Notes: generated by a model from the letters alone, not told the origin. DNA of 64,000 nucleotides from Cupriavidus pampae (GCF_914271485.1 NZ_CAJZAG010000001.1:806001-870000), one strand, 5' to 3'; positions 46,107 through 54,412 are shown, numbered from the stretch's first letter. Translations and numbers: made by a program.

Positions 46107-47396
46107 TTACTGGTAACCCTTCGGGAACGGGTTCGGCGGAATCAGGTCCGGCGATTCGGCCACCACCTTGAACTGCCCGTCGAGCTGGGCCAGGCCCACG
46201 CGCGTCTTGCTCCACAGGTGATGGTTCGGATCGACCTTGACGTAGCCTTCCGGCGCGGTCTTGAGTTCGAGGCCCGGCGATGCCGCCACCACCTTGTCCA
46301 CGTCGAAGCTGCCGGCCTTTTCCACTGCGGCCTTCCACAGCCACGGGCCGAGGTAGCCCGCTTGCGTGACGTCGCCGATCACGGACTTGGCGCCGTATTT
46401 GGCCTTGAACGCGTCGACGAACGTCTTGTTGTTGGGGTTATCGAGCGACTGGAAGTACTTCATGGCCGCGTAGAAGCCCGCGATGTTCTCGCCGCCGATG
46501 CCGAGCACTTCGTCCTCGGTCACCGAGATCGTCAGCAGGAACTGCTTGTCGGCGGTGATGCCGGCCGCCTTCAGCTGCTTGTAGAACGCCACGTTGGAGC
46601 CGCCCACCACGATCGCGTAGATGCAGTCGGGCTTGGCCACCTTGATCTTGTTGATCAGCGAGTTGAAGTTGGTGTGGCCCAGCGGGTAGTACTCTTCGCC
46701 CACCACCTTGTTCTTCTGGAAGTTCTCGATATGCTTGCGCGCGATCTTGTTCGAGGTGCGCGGCCAGATGTAGTCGGAACCGATCAGGAAGAAGCTCTTG
46801 GCGTTCTTCTGCTTTGCGGCCCAGTCGAGGCCCCAGATAATCTGCTGGGTGGCTTCCTGGCCGGTGTAGATGACATTCTTCGACTGTTCGAGGCCTTCAT
46901 AGAAGGTCGGGTAGTAGAGCAGGCCGTTCTCTTTCTCGAACACCGGCAGCACGGCCTTGCGCGAGGCCGAGGTCCAGCAGCCGAACACGGCGGCGACGCG
47001 GTCGTTGACGAGCAGCTTCTTCGACTTCTCGGCGAAGGTGGGCCAGTCGGAGGCACCGTCTTCCTTGATCACCTTGATCTTGCGGCCCAGCACGCCACCG
47101 GCGGCGTTGATCTGATCGATTGCGAGCTGCTCGGCCTGGATCGAACCGGTTTCCGAGATCGCCATCGTGCCGGTTGCCGAATGCAGCTGACCGACAATCA
47201 CCTCGGTGTCCGTCACCGCGAGCTTGGTCGTGTTGGCGGTGGCAGTGGGGATGTTGGCAGCATGGGCGAAGCCCGCCATGCCTGCCATGCCGGCCACTGG
47301 CAGCGACGCCATGCCCTGCATCAGCCGCCGCCGCTGCAGCGAAACCGCATCGCCATCGGCGAGGGAAGGGGACCCGGATTTTTCTTTGTCACGCAT
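46107..47396 (-). CDS. urtA: Amide/urea ABC transporter substrate-binding protein, UrtA-like
   Basis: 429 residues. The signal has the RRRLMQGMASLPVAG twin-arginine-like stretch and ends in AHAAN. The body is a type I periplasmic binding protein (TEVIVGQLHSATGTMAISETGSIQAEQLAIDQINAAGGVLGR; FGCWTSASRKAVLPVFEKENGLLYYPTFYEGLEQSKNVIYTG), close to UrtA, FmdD and AmiC. It binds urea or short amides in the periplasm. AAGGAG is seven bases before the ATG. It opens the seven-gene operon and is divergent from the sensor kinase gene. Confidence 0.93.
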   Translation of the reverse strand: MRDKEKSGSPSLADGDAVSLQRRRLMQGMASLPVAGMAGMAGFAHAANIPTATANTTKLAVTDTEVIVGQLHSATGTMAISETGSIQAEQLAIDQINAAGGVLGRKIKVIKEDGASDWPTFAEKSKKLLVNDRVAAVFGCWTSASRKAVLPVFEKENGLLYYPTFYEGLEQSKNVIYTGQEATQQIIWGLDWAAKQKNAKSFFLIGSDYIWPRTSNKIARKHIENFQKNKVVGEEYYPLGHTNFNSLINKIKVAKPDCIYAIVVGGSNVAFYKQLKAAGITADKQFLLTISVTEDEVLGIGGENIAGFYAAMKYFQSLDNPNNKTFVDAFKAKYGAKSVIGDVTQAGYLGPWLWKAAVEKAGSFDVDKVVAASPGLELKTAPEGYVKVDPNHHLWSKTRVGLAQLDGQFKVVAESPDLIPPNPFPKGYQ

Positions 47397-47497
47397 GATC
47401 GACGCTCCTTGGAAGCGAGGTGTGTGGATGAGACGGTGTCAGGTACTGCGGTGTTGTGATGGGCCGGATGATGCGGTGCGGCATATGCGCACGCCTA

Positions 47498-47513
47498 TAC
47501 GTCATTCAACGTA
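47498..47513. promoter_or_regulatory. Candidate operator in urtA/sensor divergent region
   Basis: TACGT (47498-47502) and ACGTA (47509-47513) are perfect arms around CATTCA, set between near-repeats GCATATGCGC and GCATACGC. It is 102 bases from the urtA start and 111 from the sensor start. It is a plausible site for the LuxR-type regulator, but no consensus is known to me. No sigma-54 type -24/-12 pair was seen. Confidence 0.4.
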
Positions 47514-47530
47514 CGCATACGCAGGCCAAC

Positions 47531-47576
47531 GTTTTGCTCCCCTCTCCCCAGCGGGGAGAGGGGCCGGGGGAGAGGG
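47531..47576 (-). repeat. CCCTCTCCC palindromic repeat, copy 3
   Basis: GTTTTGCT, then CCCCTCTCCCC-AGC-GGGGAGAGGGG, then CCGGGGGAGAGGG. The order of the flanks matches the copy at 51997 and is the reverse complement of the copy at 51845, so the unit is asymmetric and about 44 bases long. It sits 47 bases before the sensor start codon. Confidence 0.8.
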
Positions 47577-47623
47577 CACACAACTTGCATCGAAGCGCAG
47601 TCCACTCTCCGCCCAGAGCCCTC

Positions 47624-50600
47624 ATGTCAAGCGCCACCCAGCCCGTACAGCGCATCAGCAAGATCCGGCGCGACTACAACCGCTGGGTTGCCGACGAAAC
47701 GCTCGAGGACTACGCGCTGCGTTTTGCACCAAGGTCGTTCCGCAAATGGAGCGCGTTCCGGGTCTCGAATACCGCTTTTGGTGCAGTGGCCTTCCTCGCG
47801 CTGGAAGCGATCGGTGCCGCCATCACGCTGAGCTACGGCTTCACCAACGCCATGTGGGCGATCGGCGTGGTCAGCCTCGTGATCTTTCTCACCGGCCTGC
47901 CGATCTCGTACTACGCCGCCCGCCATGGGCTGGACATGGACCTGCTCGCGCGCGGCGCGGGCTTCGGCTACCTCGGCTCCACCATCACCTCGCTGATCTA
48001 CGCCAGCTTCACGTTTATCTTCTTCGCGCTGGAGGCCGCGATCATGGCGCAGGCCTTCGAGCTGCTGTTCGGCATGCCACGCCCGCTCGGCTACCTGCTA
48101 TCGGCCATCGTCGTGATTCCGCTGGTGATGCACGGCGTGACGCTGCTGTCGCGCATTCAGGTATGGACGCAACCGGTCTGGCTGCTGCTGCTGGTGTTGC
48201 CGTACGCGCTGATCTACTGGCGCGAGCCGCATCTGTATGGCGAGTTCCTGTCGCTCAACGGCCGCCTGGCCGACGGCGACGGCTTCTCGTGGCACGCGTT
48301 CGGTGCGGCCGCGACCGTGGCCGCGGCGCTGATCGCGCAGATCGGCGAGCAAGTCGACTTCCTGCGCTTTATGCCGCCGCTCACCAAACGCAATCGCGTG
48401 CGCTGGTGGAGCGCGCTGATCATGGCCGGTCCAGGCTGGATCCTGCTCGGCGCCGCCAAGATGGCGGGCGGCGCGTTTCTCGCGTTCGTGGTGCTGCAGG
48501 CCGAGCTGCCGCTCGCCCATGCGCTCGAACCCACGCAGATGTATCTGGCCGGCTTTGCGCGCGCGCTGGGCTCGTCTTCGCCCGCGTGGCTGGCCGTGGT
48601 GCTCACGGGCGTGTTCGTGCTGGTATCGCAGACCAAGATCAACATCACCAACGCCTATGCGGGGTCGCTGGCGTGGTCGAATGTGTTCGCGCGGCTCACG
48701 CATAGCCATCCGGGGCGTGTGGTCTGGCTGGCGTTCAATGTGCTGATCGCGGTCATGCTGATGGCGATGGGCGTATTCGAGGCGCTCGAGCAGGTGCTGG
48801 CGCTGTACGCGCATCTGGCGGTGGCGTGGGTCGGTGCGATCTGCGGCGATCTCGTCATCAGCAAGCCGCTGGGCCTGTCGCCGCGCGACATCGAGTTCCG
48901 GCGCGCCTATCTGTTCGATATCAACCCATCCGGTTTCGGCGCGATGATGATCGCGTCGGCGCTGTCGATGCTCGTGCATCTGGGCGCGTTTGGCGATACG
49001 CTGCGGCCGGCGTCGGTGGCGGTGGGGCTGTTGTTGGCGATCGTGCTGCCGCCGCTGATTGCGTGGGCCACGCAGAGCCGTTACTTCATCGCGCGCACGC
49101 CGGTCGACTTTGGCGCGCGTCATGCGGTGATTCGCTGCGCGATCTGCCGCAATCCGTTCGAACGCGAGGACGTGGCCGCGTGCCCGGCCTATCGCGGTCC
49201 GATCTGCTCGCTGTGCTGCACGCTCGATGCGCGCTGCGGCGATCGCTGCAAGCCGGGGGCGAGCGCGCCCGAGCAGATTGCCACCGCGCTCACGCGTGTG
49301 CTGCCGGCCGGCACGCCGCCGGTGATGGCGCGGCGGCTCGGGCAGTTCTGTCTGGTGCTGCTGGGGATGGTGTTCGCGTTCGGCACGTTGCTGTGGCTGC
49401 TCTATACGCAGGAGCAACTGTCGAGTCCGCTGGTGGCCGCGTTGCCGCGCGGCGGGCTGTTCCTCAAGATCGGCGCGGGGCTGATGCTGTTTTCGGCGGT
49501 GGCGGCGTGGTGGCTGGTGCTGGCCAACGAGAGCCGCGCGGTAGCGCAGGAGGAGTCGGAGCGGCAGAACATGCTGCTGCAGAAGGAAATCGATGCGCAC
49601 CGGCACACCGATGCGTTGCTGCAGAGCGCGAAGGAGGTCGCCGAGAAGGCGAATCAGGCGAAGAGCCGGTTTATCACGGGCATGAGCCATGAGATGCGCG
49701 CGGGGCTCAATTCGATTCTCGGTTACTCGCAGTTGCTGCTGCGCGCGCCGACGTTACCGCCCGTGTGTCGCGAGGATATTCGCACGATCGGCCGTGCTGG
49801 TGAGCATCTGTCGAGCCTCGTCGACGGGCTGCTCGAACTGTCGCGCATCGAGGCCGGCAAGTTGCGGCTCGAGCAGGAGGCAGTGGGGTTGGAAGGCCTG
49901 TTTGACGATCTGGTGCGTATGTTCCGGCCGCTGGCCGCCGCCCGCGGGCTGGCGTTTCACTATCGCGTGAGCGGTACGTTGCCCGCGCATGTGCATGGCG
50001 ACTCCAAGCGGTTGCGGCAGATCGTGATCAACCTCGTCAGCAATGCGATCAAGTTCACGGAGCAGGGCGCGGTGACGCTGAGCGTGCGGCACCAGCGCGA
50101 GCTGGCGACGATTTCGGTGTCGGACACCGGGCCGGGGATCTCGGCTGAAGACCAGGCGCGTATCTTCGATCCGTTCGAGCGCGGCACGCCGCATGACGAT
50201 CGGGAGGGGATCGGCCTGGGGCTGGCGATCGTGCGGTTGCTGGCGGACCTGATGGGTGGCGAGATTCGCGTGCGCAGCGCGCCGGGCGAGGGCAGCGACT
50301 TTACGGTGCGGCTGTATCTGCCGGCGGTGTCGGTGACCGCGACGCGGCCGTCGGCGGTGCAAAGGGTGCCGTTGCCTGACGATGCGCGGGTGCTGGTGGT
50401 GGACGACCGCGCCGCGCATCGCGCGGTGTTACGCGGATTCCTCGGGCCGCTTGGGTTGAACGTGCACGAGGTCGGCGTGGGGGCGGAGGTGATGCCGGCG
50501 GTGCGGCGGATTCGGCCCCATCTGGTGCTGCTGGATTTGAACCTGCCCGATGCGTCGGGGTGGGATCTGTTGCGGCATCTGCGCGCGCTGGACGATGCGC

Positions 50601-50989
50601 CGCGCGTGGTGATCGTCTCCGCCAATGCGCATGAGAACACCGAGGAAGCGCGCGCCACGCATGGTTACTTCGGCTTTGTCAGCAAGCCTGTACGCGAGGC
50701 CGAGCTACTGGATACCGTGCGGCGTGCGTTGACCACGGTTGCGACGTCCGCGCCTTCACTGCCGTGGGATGGCGTCGCGCACCCCGAGTTGGGGCGCGAC
50801 CTCGTGCGCGAACTCCTGCAAATGAGCGCCACCGGACGCTGGCGCGCGCTCGAAGCGCAACTGACTGAAATGGCCGAAAGCGGCGGCGCGCTGGCGACGT
50901 GGGCATCTCGCATGCTCGCGCTGGCGCGCAGCGATGGCCATGCCCTCAACGTTTCCCTAGGCGAGGCTCTTCATGCGACCCGATCCTGA
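47624..50989 (+). CDS. NCS1-permease/hybrid histidine kinase sensor
   Basis: 1121 residues. About 20-480 is a full NCS1 (purine/cytosine/allantoin) transporter domain with ~12 helices (DYNRWVADETLEDYALRFAPRSFRKWSAF; LARGAGFGYLGSTITSLIYA; QTKINITNAYAGSLAWSN). A cysteine segment follows (505, 508, 520, 528, 531, 532, 538, 542), then two more helices (about 570-640), a coiled stretch, HisKA with His689 in GMSHEMRAGLNS, HATPase (NLVSNAIKFT, VSDTGPGIS, GIGLGLAIV) and a receiver with Asp927/928 and phospho-Asp971. It probably senses an amide, urea or nucleobase-like solute by a transporter fold, as CbrA does with an SSS domain. It is divergent from urtA and overlaps the regulator gene by 17 bases. 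The ATG at 47624 gives the NCS1 N-terminus. Confidence 0.88.
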   Translation: MSSATQPVQRISKIRRDYNRWVADETLEDYALRFAPRSFRKWSAFRVSNTAFGAVAFLALEAIGAAITLSYGFTNAMWAIGVVSLVIFLTGLPISYYAARHGLDMDLLARGAGFGYLGSTITSLIYASFTFIFFALEAAIMAQAFELLFGMPRPLGYLLSAIVVIPLVMHGVTLLSRIQVWTQPVWLLLLVLPYALIYWREPHLYGEFLSLNGRLADGDGFSWHAFGAAATVAAALIAQIGEQVDFLRFMPPLTKRNRVRWWSALIMAGPGWILLGAAKMAGGAFLAFVVLQAELPLAHALEPTQMYLAGFARALGSSSPAWLAVVLTGVFVLVSQTKINITNAYAGSLAWSNVFARLTHSHPGRVVWLAFNVLIAVMLMAMGVFEALEQVLALYAHLAVAWVGAICGDLVISKPLGLSPRDIEFRRAYLFDINPSGFGAMMIASALSMLVHLGAFGDTLRPASVAVGLLLAIVLPPLIAWATQSRYFIARTPVDFGARHAVIRCAICRNPFEREDVAACPAYRGPICSLCCTLDARCGDRCKPGASAPEQIATALTRVLPAGTPPVMARRLGQFCLVLLGMVFAFGTLLWLLYTQEQLSSPLVAALPRGGLFLKIGAGLMLFSAVAAWWLVLANESRAVAQEESERQNMLLQKEIDAHRHTDALLQSAKEVAEKANQAKSRFITGMSHEMRAGLNSILGYSQLLLRAPTLPPVCREDIRTIGRAGEHLSSLVDGLLELSRIEAGKLRLEQEAVGLEGLFDDLVRMFRPLAAARGLAFHYRVSGTLPAHVHGDSKRLRQIVINLVSNAIKFTEQGAVTLSVRHQRELATISVSDTGPGISAEDQARIFDPFERGTPHDDREGIGLGLAIVRLLADLMGGEIRVRSAPGEGSDFTVRLYLPAVSVTATRPSAVQRVPLPDDARVLVVDDRAAHRAVLRGFLGPLGLNVHEVGVGAEVMPAVRRIRPHLVLLDLNLPDASGWDLLRHLRALDDAPRVVIVSANAHENTEEARATHGYFGFVSKPVREAELLDTVRRALTTVATSAPSLPWDGVAHPELGRDLVRELLQMSATGRWRALEAQLTEMAESGGALATWASRMLALARSDGHALNVSLGEALHATRS

Positions 50990-51833
50990 AACCCGTGTGC
51001 TTGTCGTCGACGACAATGCCGACGCGCGAGGCTTCCTGACCCGCGCGCTCGGCAGCGAGGCCATGCTCGTGCATGCCGCCGCGGACGGCAACGCCGCGCT
51101 CGATGCGCTGGCGCATTTCGCGCCCGACGCGGTGCTGCTCGATGTCGATATGCCCGGCATGGACGGCTTTGCCACCTGCGAGGCGATCATGGACCGGCAT
51201 GGCGACCTCGCGGTGATCTTCATGACCGGGCTCGGCGACACGGGGCATATCGTGCGTGGTTTCGAGGTGGGTGCGTGCGACTACGTGACGAAACCGGTGG
51301 AGATCGCCGAGGTGGTGGCACGCGTGCGTTCGCATGCCAGCAAGGCACGGTTGGCCCGCAGCGCGCGCGAGGCCGTGTTCGGCAGCACGGTACCAATGCT
51401 GGCCGCGGCGGGCGGCCGTGTGGCGTGGATCAACGGTAGCGCTGTGGCACTGCTCGAGTCGGTCGGCTGGCCGCCATGCAAGGCCAACGATCCGTTGCCA
51501 GCCGGGTTGTCGCTGGCGCTGACGGAGCCGGGCGCGCCATGGCACGGCCTGCGCCTGCGCGCGCTGACGGCCGAGACCGCCGACGTCATGGTGGTGGAAC
51601 TCGCCCGCGCGGACCTGCCGACACGCGTCACCGAAGCTTCGTCGCTAACCCCGCGCGAGGCGGAAGTCATGCTATGGGTCGCGCGCGGCAAAACCAACCG
51701 CGACGTCGCGGAAATTTTAGGCATGAGCCCACGCACGGTGAACAAGCACCTGGAGCACGTGTACGAGAAACTCGGCGTGGAAACGCGCACCGCGGCGGTG
51801 GCGGCGGCACAGCGAAGCTTGCTGGCCAGTTGA
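50973..51833 (+). CDS. LuxR/NarL-type response regulator
   Basis: 286 residues. Receiver with VVDDNAD and phospho-Asp57 in VLLDVDMPG, Lys in YVTKPVE, a middle section of about 90 residues without a known domain (VPMLAAAGGRVAWINGSAVALLESVGW), then a LuxR helix-turn-helix (LTPREAEVMLWVARGKTNRDVAEILGMSPRTVNKHLEHVYEKLGV). It overlaps the end of the sensor gene by 17 bases and should be its output. The likely targets are the divergent urtA operon and the sensor gene itself. Confidence 0.92.
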   Translation: MRPDPETRVLVVDDNADARGFLTRALGSEAMLVHAAADGNAALDALAHFAPDAVLLDVDMPGMDGFATCEAIMDRHGDLAVIFMTGLGDTGHIVRGFEVGACDYVTKPVEIAEVVARVRSHASKARLARSAREAVFGSTVPMLAAAGGRVAWINGSAVALLESVGWPPCKANDPLPAGLSLALTEPGAPWHGLRLRALTAETADVMVVELARADLPTRVTEASSLTPREAEVMLWVARGKTNRDVAEILGMSPRTVNKHLEHVYEKLGVETRTAAVAAAQRSLLAS

Positions 51834-51844
51834 TACGCCGCGCG

Positions 51845-51887
51845 CCCTCACCCCCGGCCCCTCTCCCCGGGGGAGAGGGGAGCAAAC
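51845..51887 (+). repeat. CCCTCTCCC palindromic repeat, copy 4
   Basis: CCCTCACCCCCGG, CCCCTCTCCCC-GG-GGGAGAGGGG core, AGCAAAC. It is the reverse complement of the copy at 51997 apart from the loop. Starts 11 bases after the response regulator stop. Confidence 0.85.
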
Positions 51888-51904
51888 AAGAGGTATTTCT
51901 ATCT

Positions 51905-51948
51905 CCCTCTCCCCCGACCCCTCTCCCGCTGGGAGAGGGGAGTAAAAC
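51905..51948 (+). repeat. CCCTCTCCC palindromic repeat, copy 5
   Basis: CCCTCTCCCCCGA, CCCCTCTCCC-GCT-GGGAGAGGGG core, AGTAAAAC. Same orientation as copy 4, with a few base changes in the flanks. The stretch 51949-51996 between copies 5 and 6 holds nothing recognisable. Confidence 0.8.
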
Positions 51949-51996
51949 CGCCCCTGCGGCGATCGCCTCGGGAGGCCGGGGACTCAATCACTGATG

Positions 51997-52040
51997 GTTT
52001 GCTCCCCTCTCCCTTGAGGGAGAGGGGCCGGGGGTGAGGG
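51997..52040 (-). repeat. CCCTCTCCC palindromic repeat, copy 6
   Basis: GTTTGCT, CCCCTCTCCC-TTGA-GGGAGAGGGG core, CCGGGGGTGAGGG. Opposite in direction to copies 4 and 5, so copies 4 and 6 form a large inverted pair around copy 5, able to fold into one long structure in the RNA of either strand. Confidence 0.85.
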
Positions 52041-52051
52041 TCTCCGGCGCG

Positions 52052-52291
52052 TCAATCCGGCCGCCCGGCCAGCTTCAACCCCGACGATCCGCAGCCGCAC
52101 GTCGCGCTATGCATATGCGCGCCCGCATCGAGCGAACCCGCGGCAGTCCCCGCCAGCGACGGCGCAGCCACGAGCGCCCGTGGGGAAGCCGCCCCACAGA
52201 CCGGGCATTCACACAACCGATCGCGTTCCGCCATCGGTCGCATACGCGCGAAGTCGCCGCATTGGGCGCAACGATAGTCGTAAGTGGGCAT
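52052..52291 (-). CDS. FmdB-type zinc ribbon protein, copy B
   Basis: 79 residues: MPTYDYRCAQCGDFARM with CPVCGAASPRAL zinc ribbon, then CGCGSSGLKLAGRPD at the end. It is a paralogue of the protein at 40873 with a much shorter middle. The two flank the amide transporter, formamidase and sensor genes, which suggests either a duplicated regulator or an old duplication at the island's edges. It is divergent from the following MarR gene. Confidence 0.85.
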   Translation of the reverse strand: MPTYDYRCAQCGDFARMRPMAERDRLCECPVCGAASPRALVAAPSLAGTAAGSLDAGAHMHSATCGCGSSGLKLAGRPD

Positions 52292-52429
52292 GGCTCGTCC
52301 GAGCGAAGGGGGTGTTGGGTAACAGGCTGATAGCTTAAATCAGTCTGGCCCCCGCTTGTCGATTTCGCCATGGCGATTTCGGCAAGACACGACATTCTCG
52401 GCCGCACGCGGCATCCCACGCGCATTCCC

Positions 52430-52435
52430 TATAAT
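52430..52435 (+). promoter_or_regulatory. TATAAT box very close to a start codon
   Basis: A perfect TATAAT ends seven bases before the MarR ATG at 52443. Transcription would begin at or next to the ATG, giving a leaderless mRNA, and no ribosome site is seen. No good -35 was found. Confidence 0.55.
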
Positions 52436-52442
52436 CGCTCGC

Positions 52443-52886
52443 ATGGAGACGAACCTTGAAAAGCGCTTTGGCTTCCTCGTGGCCGATGTCGGGCGGTTGA
52501 CCGGCAAGCGGTTCGACGACCTCGCCCGGTCCTCGCTCGACCTCACGCGCGCGCAGTGCCGCGCGCTGGCGTACCTCGCGCACTACGGCGAGATCAATCA
52601 GGTGCGGCTGGCGGATTTGATGGAGGTGGCGCCAATCTCGGCCGGTCGCCTGCTCGACCGCATGGAGGAGGGCGACTGGATCGCGCGGCGGCCCAATCCG
52701 CACGACCGCCGCGAACGCATGGTGCGGATGACGGAAAAAGCCGCACAGGCGCTCGAGCGCGCGCGTCGCGTCGGCGATGTGATTGCGGAAGAGGCCCTGC
52801 GCGGCTTTACCGCGCAGGAGTCGGACCAGTTGATGGCGATGCTGCAGCGGGTACGCGGCAATCTCGTCGGAATCGTGGATCGTTGA
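52443..52886 (+). CDS. MarR-family transcriptional regulator
   Basis: 147 residues with a complete winged helix: YGEINQVRLADLMEVAPISAGRLLDRMEEGDWIARRPNPHDRRERMVRMTEKA. A leading METNLEKRFGFLVADVGRL helix serves dimerisation. The TATAAT placement suggests leaderless expression. The DUF3016 gene follows 51 bases later on the same strand. Target genes are unknown; it could act on the FmdB copy B promoter region it shares. Confidence 0.88.
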   Translation: METNLEKRFGFLVADVGRLTGKRFDDLARSSLDLTRAQCRALAYLAHYGEINQVRLADLMEVAPISAGRLLDRMEEGDWIARRPNPHDRRERMVRMTEKAAQALERARRVGDVIAEEALRGFTAQESDQLMAMLQRVRGNLVGIVDR

Positions 52887-52937
52887 AAGGTTACTGGTCT
52901 AAAATTGCGCTTGCCTCGTCTGCATGAAGGGCATGCC

Positions 52938-53471
52938 ATGTTCAAGACCTTATTGATTACCGCCGCCACGCTGCTCGCGCTGGCGACATCCCCTGTGGTC
53001 GCCGCCGCCACTGGCAGTCCCGCCCCCGACGCGCCAGCAGGCGCCGACAGTGCTCTCACCGTCACGTTCGTCCATCCGGAAGCCTTCACCGACGCGTCCC
53101 GGACCGATAACTATGGCAGCGACCCGTACGTGCTGAGCGATATCCGCCGCCATCTGGAAAAGCTCGCCGCGCGACAACTACCGCCCGGCTACACGCTCGC
53201 CATCGACGTGCTGGACATCGACCTGGCAGGCTATATCGACTGGCGCCATGCCAACGGCAATCTGCGCGTGATCCGCGACGCCACGTGGCCGCGCATGACG
53301 CTCAGCTACGTGCTGCGGCATGGCGACGACGTGGTGGCGAGCGCCAACGCCCAGCGCATCAACAGCATGAGCTTCGCGTGGGGCGTCAACGTGTACGGCT
53401 ACAACGATCCGCTGCGCTACGAAAAGGCGATGCTCGACGAATGGTTCGCGCGCGCGGTGGTGGTGAGGTAA
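52938..53471 (+). CDS. DUF3016 secreted protein
   Basis: 177 residues. A signal peptide (about 1-24, ending PVVAAA) is followed by the DUF3016 pattern: LTVTFVHPEAFTDASRTDNYGSD, HLEKLAARQLPPGYTLAIDVLDIDLAGYIDW and ISMSFAWGVNVYGYNDPLRYEKAMLDEWF-like ending. No biochemical function is established for the domain. The ATG at 52938 has AAGGG seven bases upstream; the longer frame from 52905 lacks a good site. Confidence 0.82.
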   Translation: MFKTLLITAATLLALATSPVVAAATGSPAPDAPAGADSALTVTFVHPEAFTDASRTDNYGSDPYVLSDIRRHLEKLAARQLPPGYTLAIDVLDIDLAGYIDWRHANGNLRVIRDATWPRMTLSYVLRHGDDVVASANAQRINSMSFAWGVNVYGYNDPLRYEKAMLDEWFARAVVVR

Positions 53472-53505
53472 CGCCGGTGCGATAACGTCTGGCGCTAGCC
53501 GACAA

Positions 53506-54309
53506 TCAGTCCCAGCCCGGGTTCAGGCTATCCGGATTGGCCAGCCGCTCGCCACGATCGAGCGTGGCGATGGCGTCCATCTCCGCCGGTGTCAGCGTCA
53601 ACCGCGCGGCCGCGAGGTTAGCCTCGAGATTCGCGCGCTTCGTCGACGACGGAATCACCGCATACCCCTGTTGCATCAGCCAGGCCAGCGCAACTTGCGC
53701 CGGTGAGGCCTGATGATCGGCCGCGATGCGCTTGAGCAGGATGTCGTCCATCACCTTGCCATAGGCCAGCGGCATATACGCGGTCAGATGAATCCCTTGC
53801 TCGCGCATAAACGCGGCAAGCTTGCGGTTCTGCAGGAACGGATGCACTTCCACCTGATTGGTGGCAATCGCCTCGGCGCCCACCACATCGATGGCCTGCT
53901 TCAGCAGCGCGATCGGAAAGTTCGACACCCCGATCTCGCGCGTCAACCCGGCTTCGCGCACCGCGACCAGCGCTTCCATGTACTCAGGCAACGGCACCGC
54001 CTGCTTCGGCGACGGCCAGTGAATCAGCGTGAGATCGACCTTGTCCGTGCGCAGCTTCTGCAGACTGGTCTCGAGGCTCGCGCGCAATGCATCGCGCTGG
54101 AGATTCTCGATCCAGATTTTGGTGGTCACGTAGATCTGTTCGCGCGGCACGCTGCTCTCCGCGATGGCCTGGCCGACTTCGGCCTCGTTGCCATAGATCT
54201 GCGCCGTATCGATATGGCGATAACCGACTTCCACACCCGTAACGACCGAGTCGATGACTTGCTGGTCCTTGAGGCGGAACGTGCCGAGACCGAACTGGGG
54301 CATGCGCAT
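53506..54309 (-). CDS. Aldo/keto reductase, DkgB-like
   Basis: 267 residues. The tetrad residues are visible: Asp and Tyr in DTAQIYGNE, Lys in TTKIW, His in [31 protein letters not shown] and [15 protein letters not shown] are typical of the 2,5-diketo-D-gluconate reductase B group, NADPH-dependent reductases of methylglyoxal and other carbonyls. GGAG lies six bases before the chosen ATG. A divergent LysR gene 124 bases away is its likely controller. Confidence 0.92.
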   Translation of the reverse strand: MRMPQFGLGTFRLKDQQVIDSVVTGVEVGYRHIDTAQIYGNEAEVGQAIAESSVPREQIYVTTKIWIENLQRDALRASLETSLQKLRTDKVDLTLIHWPSPKQAVPLPEYMEALVAVREAGLTREIGVSNFPIALLKQAIDVVGAEAIATNQVEVHPFLQNRKLAAFMREQGIHLTAYMPLAYGKVMDDILLKRIAADHQASPAQVALAWLMQQGYAVIPSSTKRANLEANLAAARLTLTPAEMDAIATLDRGERLANPDSLNPGWD

Positions 54310-54388
54310 GTAGCACTCCAAAAAAGGGGAATCAAAACCACTGCCGCCACTGTCGCCCCAATCGATCCTCGGAAAAACCGTGTGATTC

Positions 54389-54412
54389 GAATAAGATATT
54401 TGACTATTATTC
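54389..54412. promoter_or_regulatory. Candidate LysR operator in aldo/keto reductase gap
   Basis: GAATAA (54389-54394) and TTATTC (54407-54412) form a dyad with a 12-base AT-rich spacer, 21 bases before the LysR ATG. Position and symmetry fit an autoregulatory LysR site that also covers the divergent reductase promoter. Confidence 0.5.

Noticed and set aside
47397..47623. Sigma-54 promoter for urtA
   Set aside because: No GG-N10-GC pair with flanking conserved bases was found at a plausible distance, despite the nitrogen-related function.
48098..49690. 530-codon minus-strand frame opposite the sensor gene
   Set aside because: Gln/His/Arg-rich antisense product with no motif; the plus-strand NCS1-kinase frame is supported along its whole length.
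47531..52040. Sensor/regulator pair as a composite transposon
   Set aside because: Flanking repeats are 44-base REP-like palindromes, not insertion sequences; no transposase or target duplication is seen.
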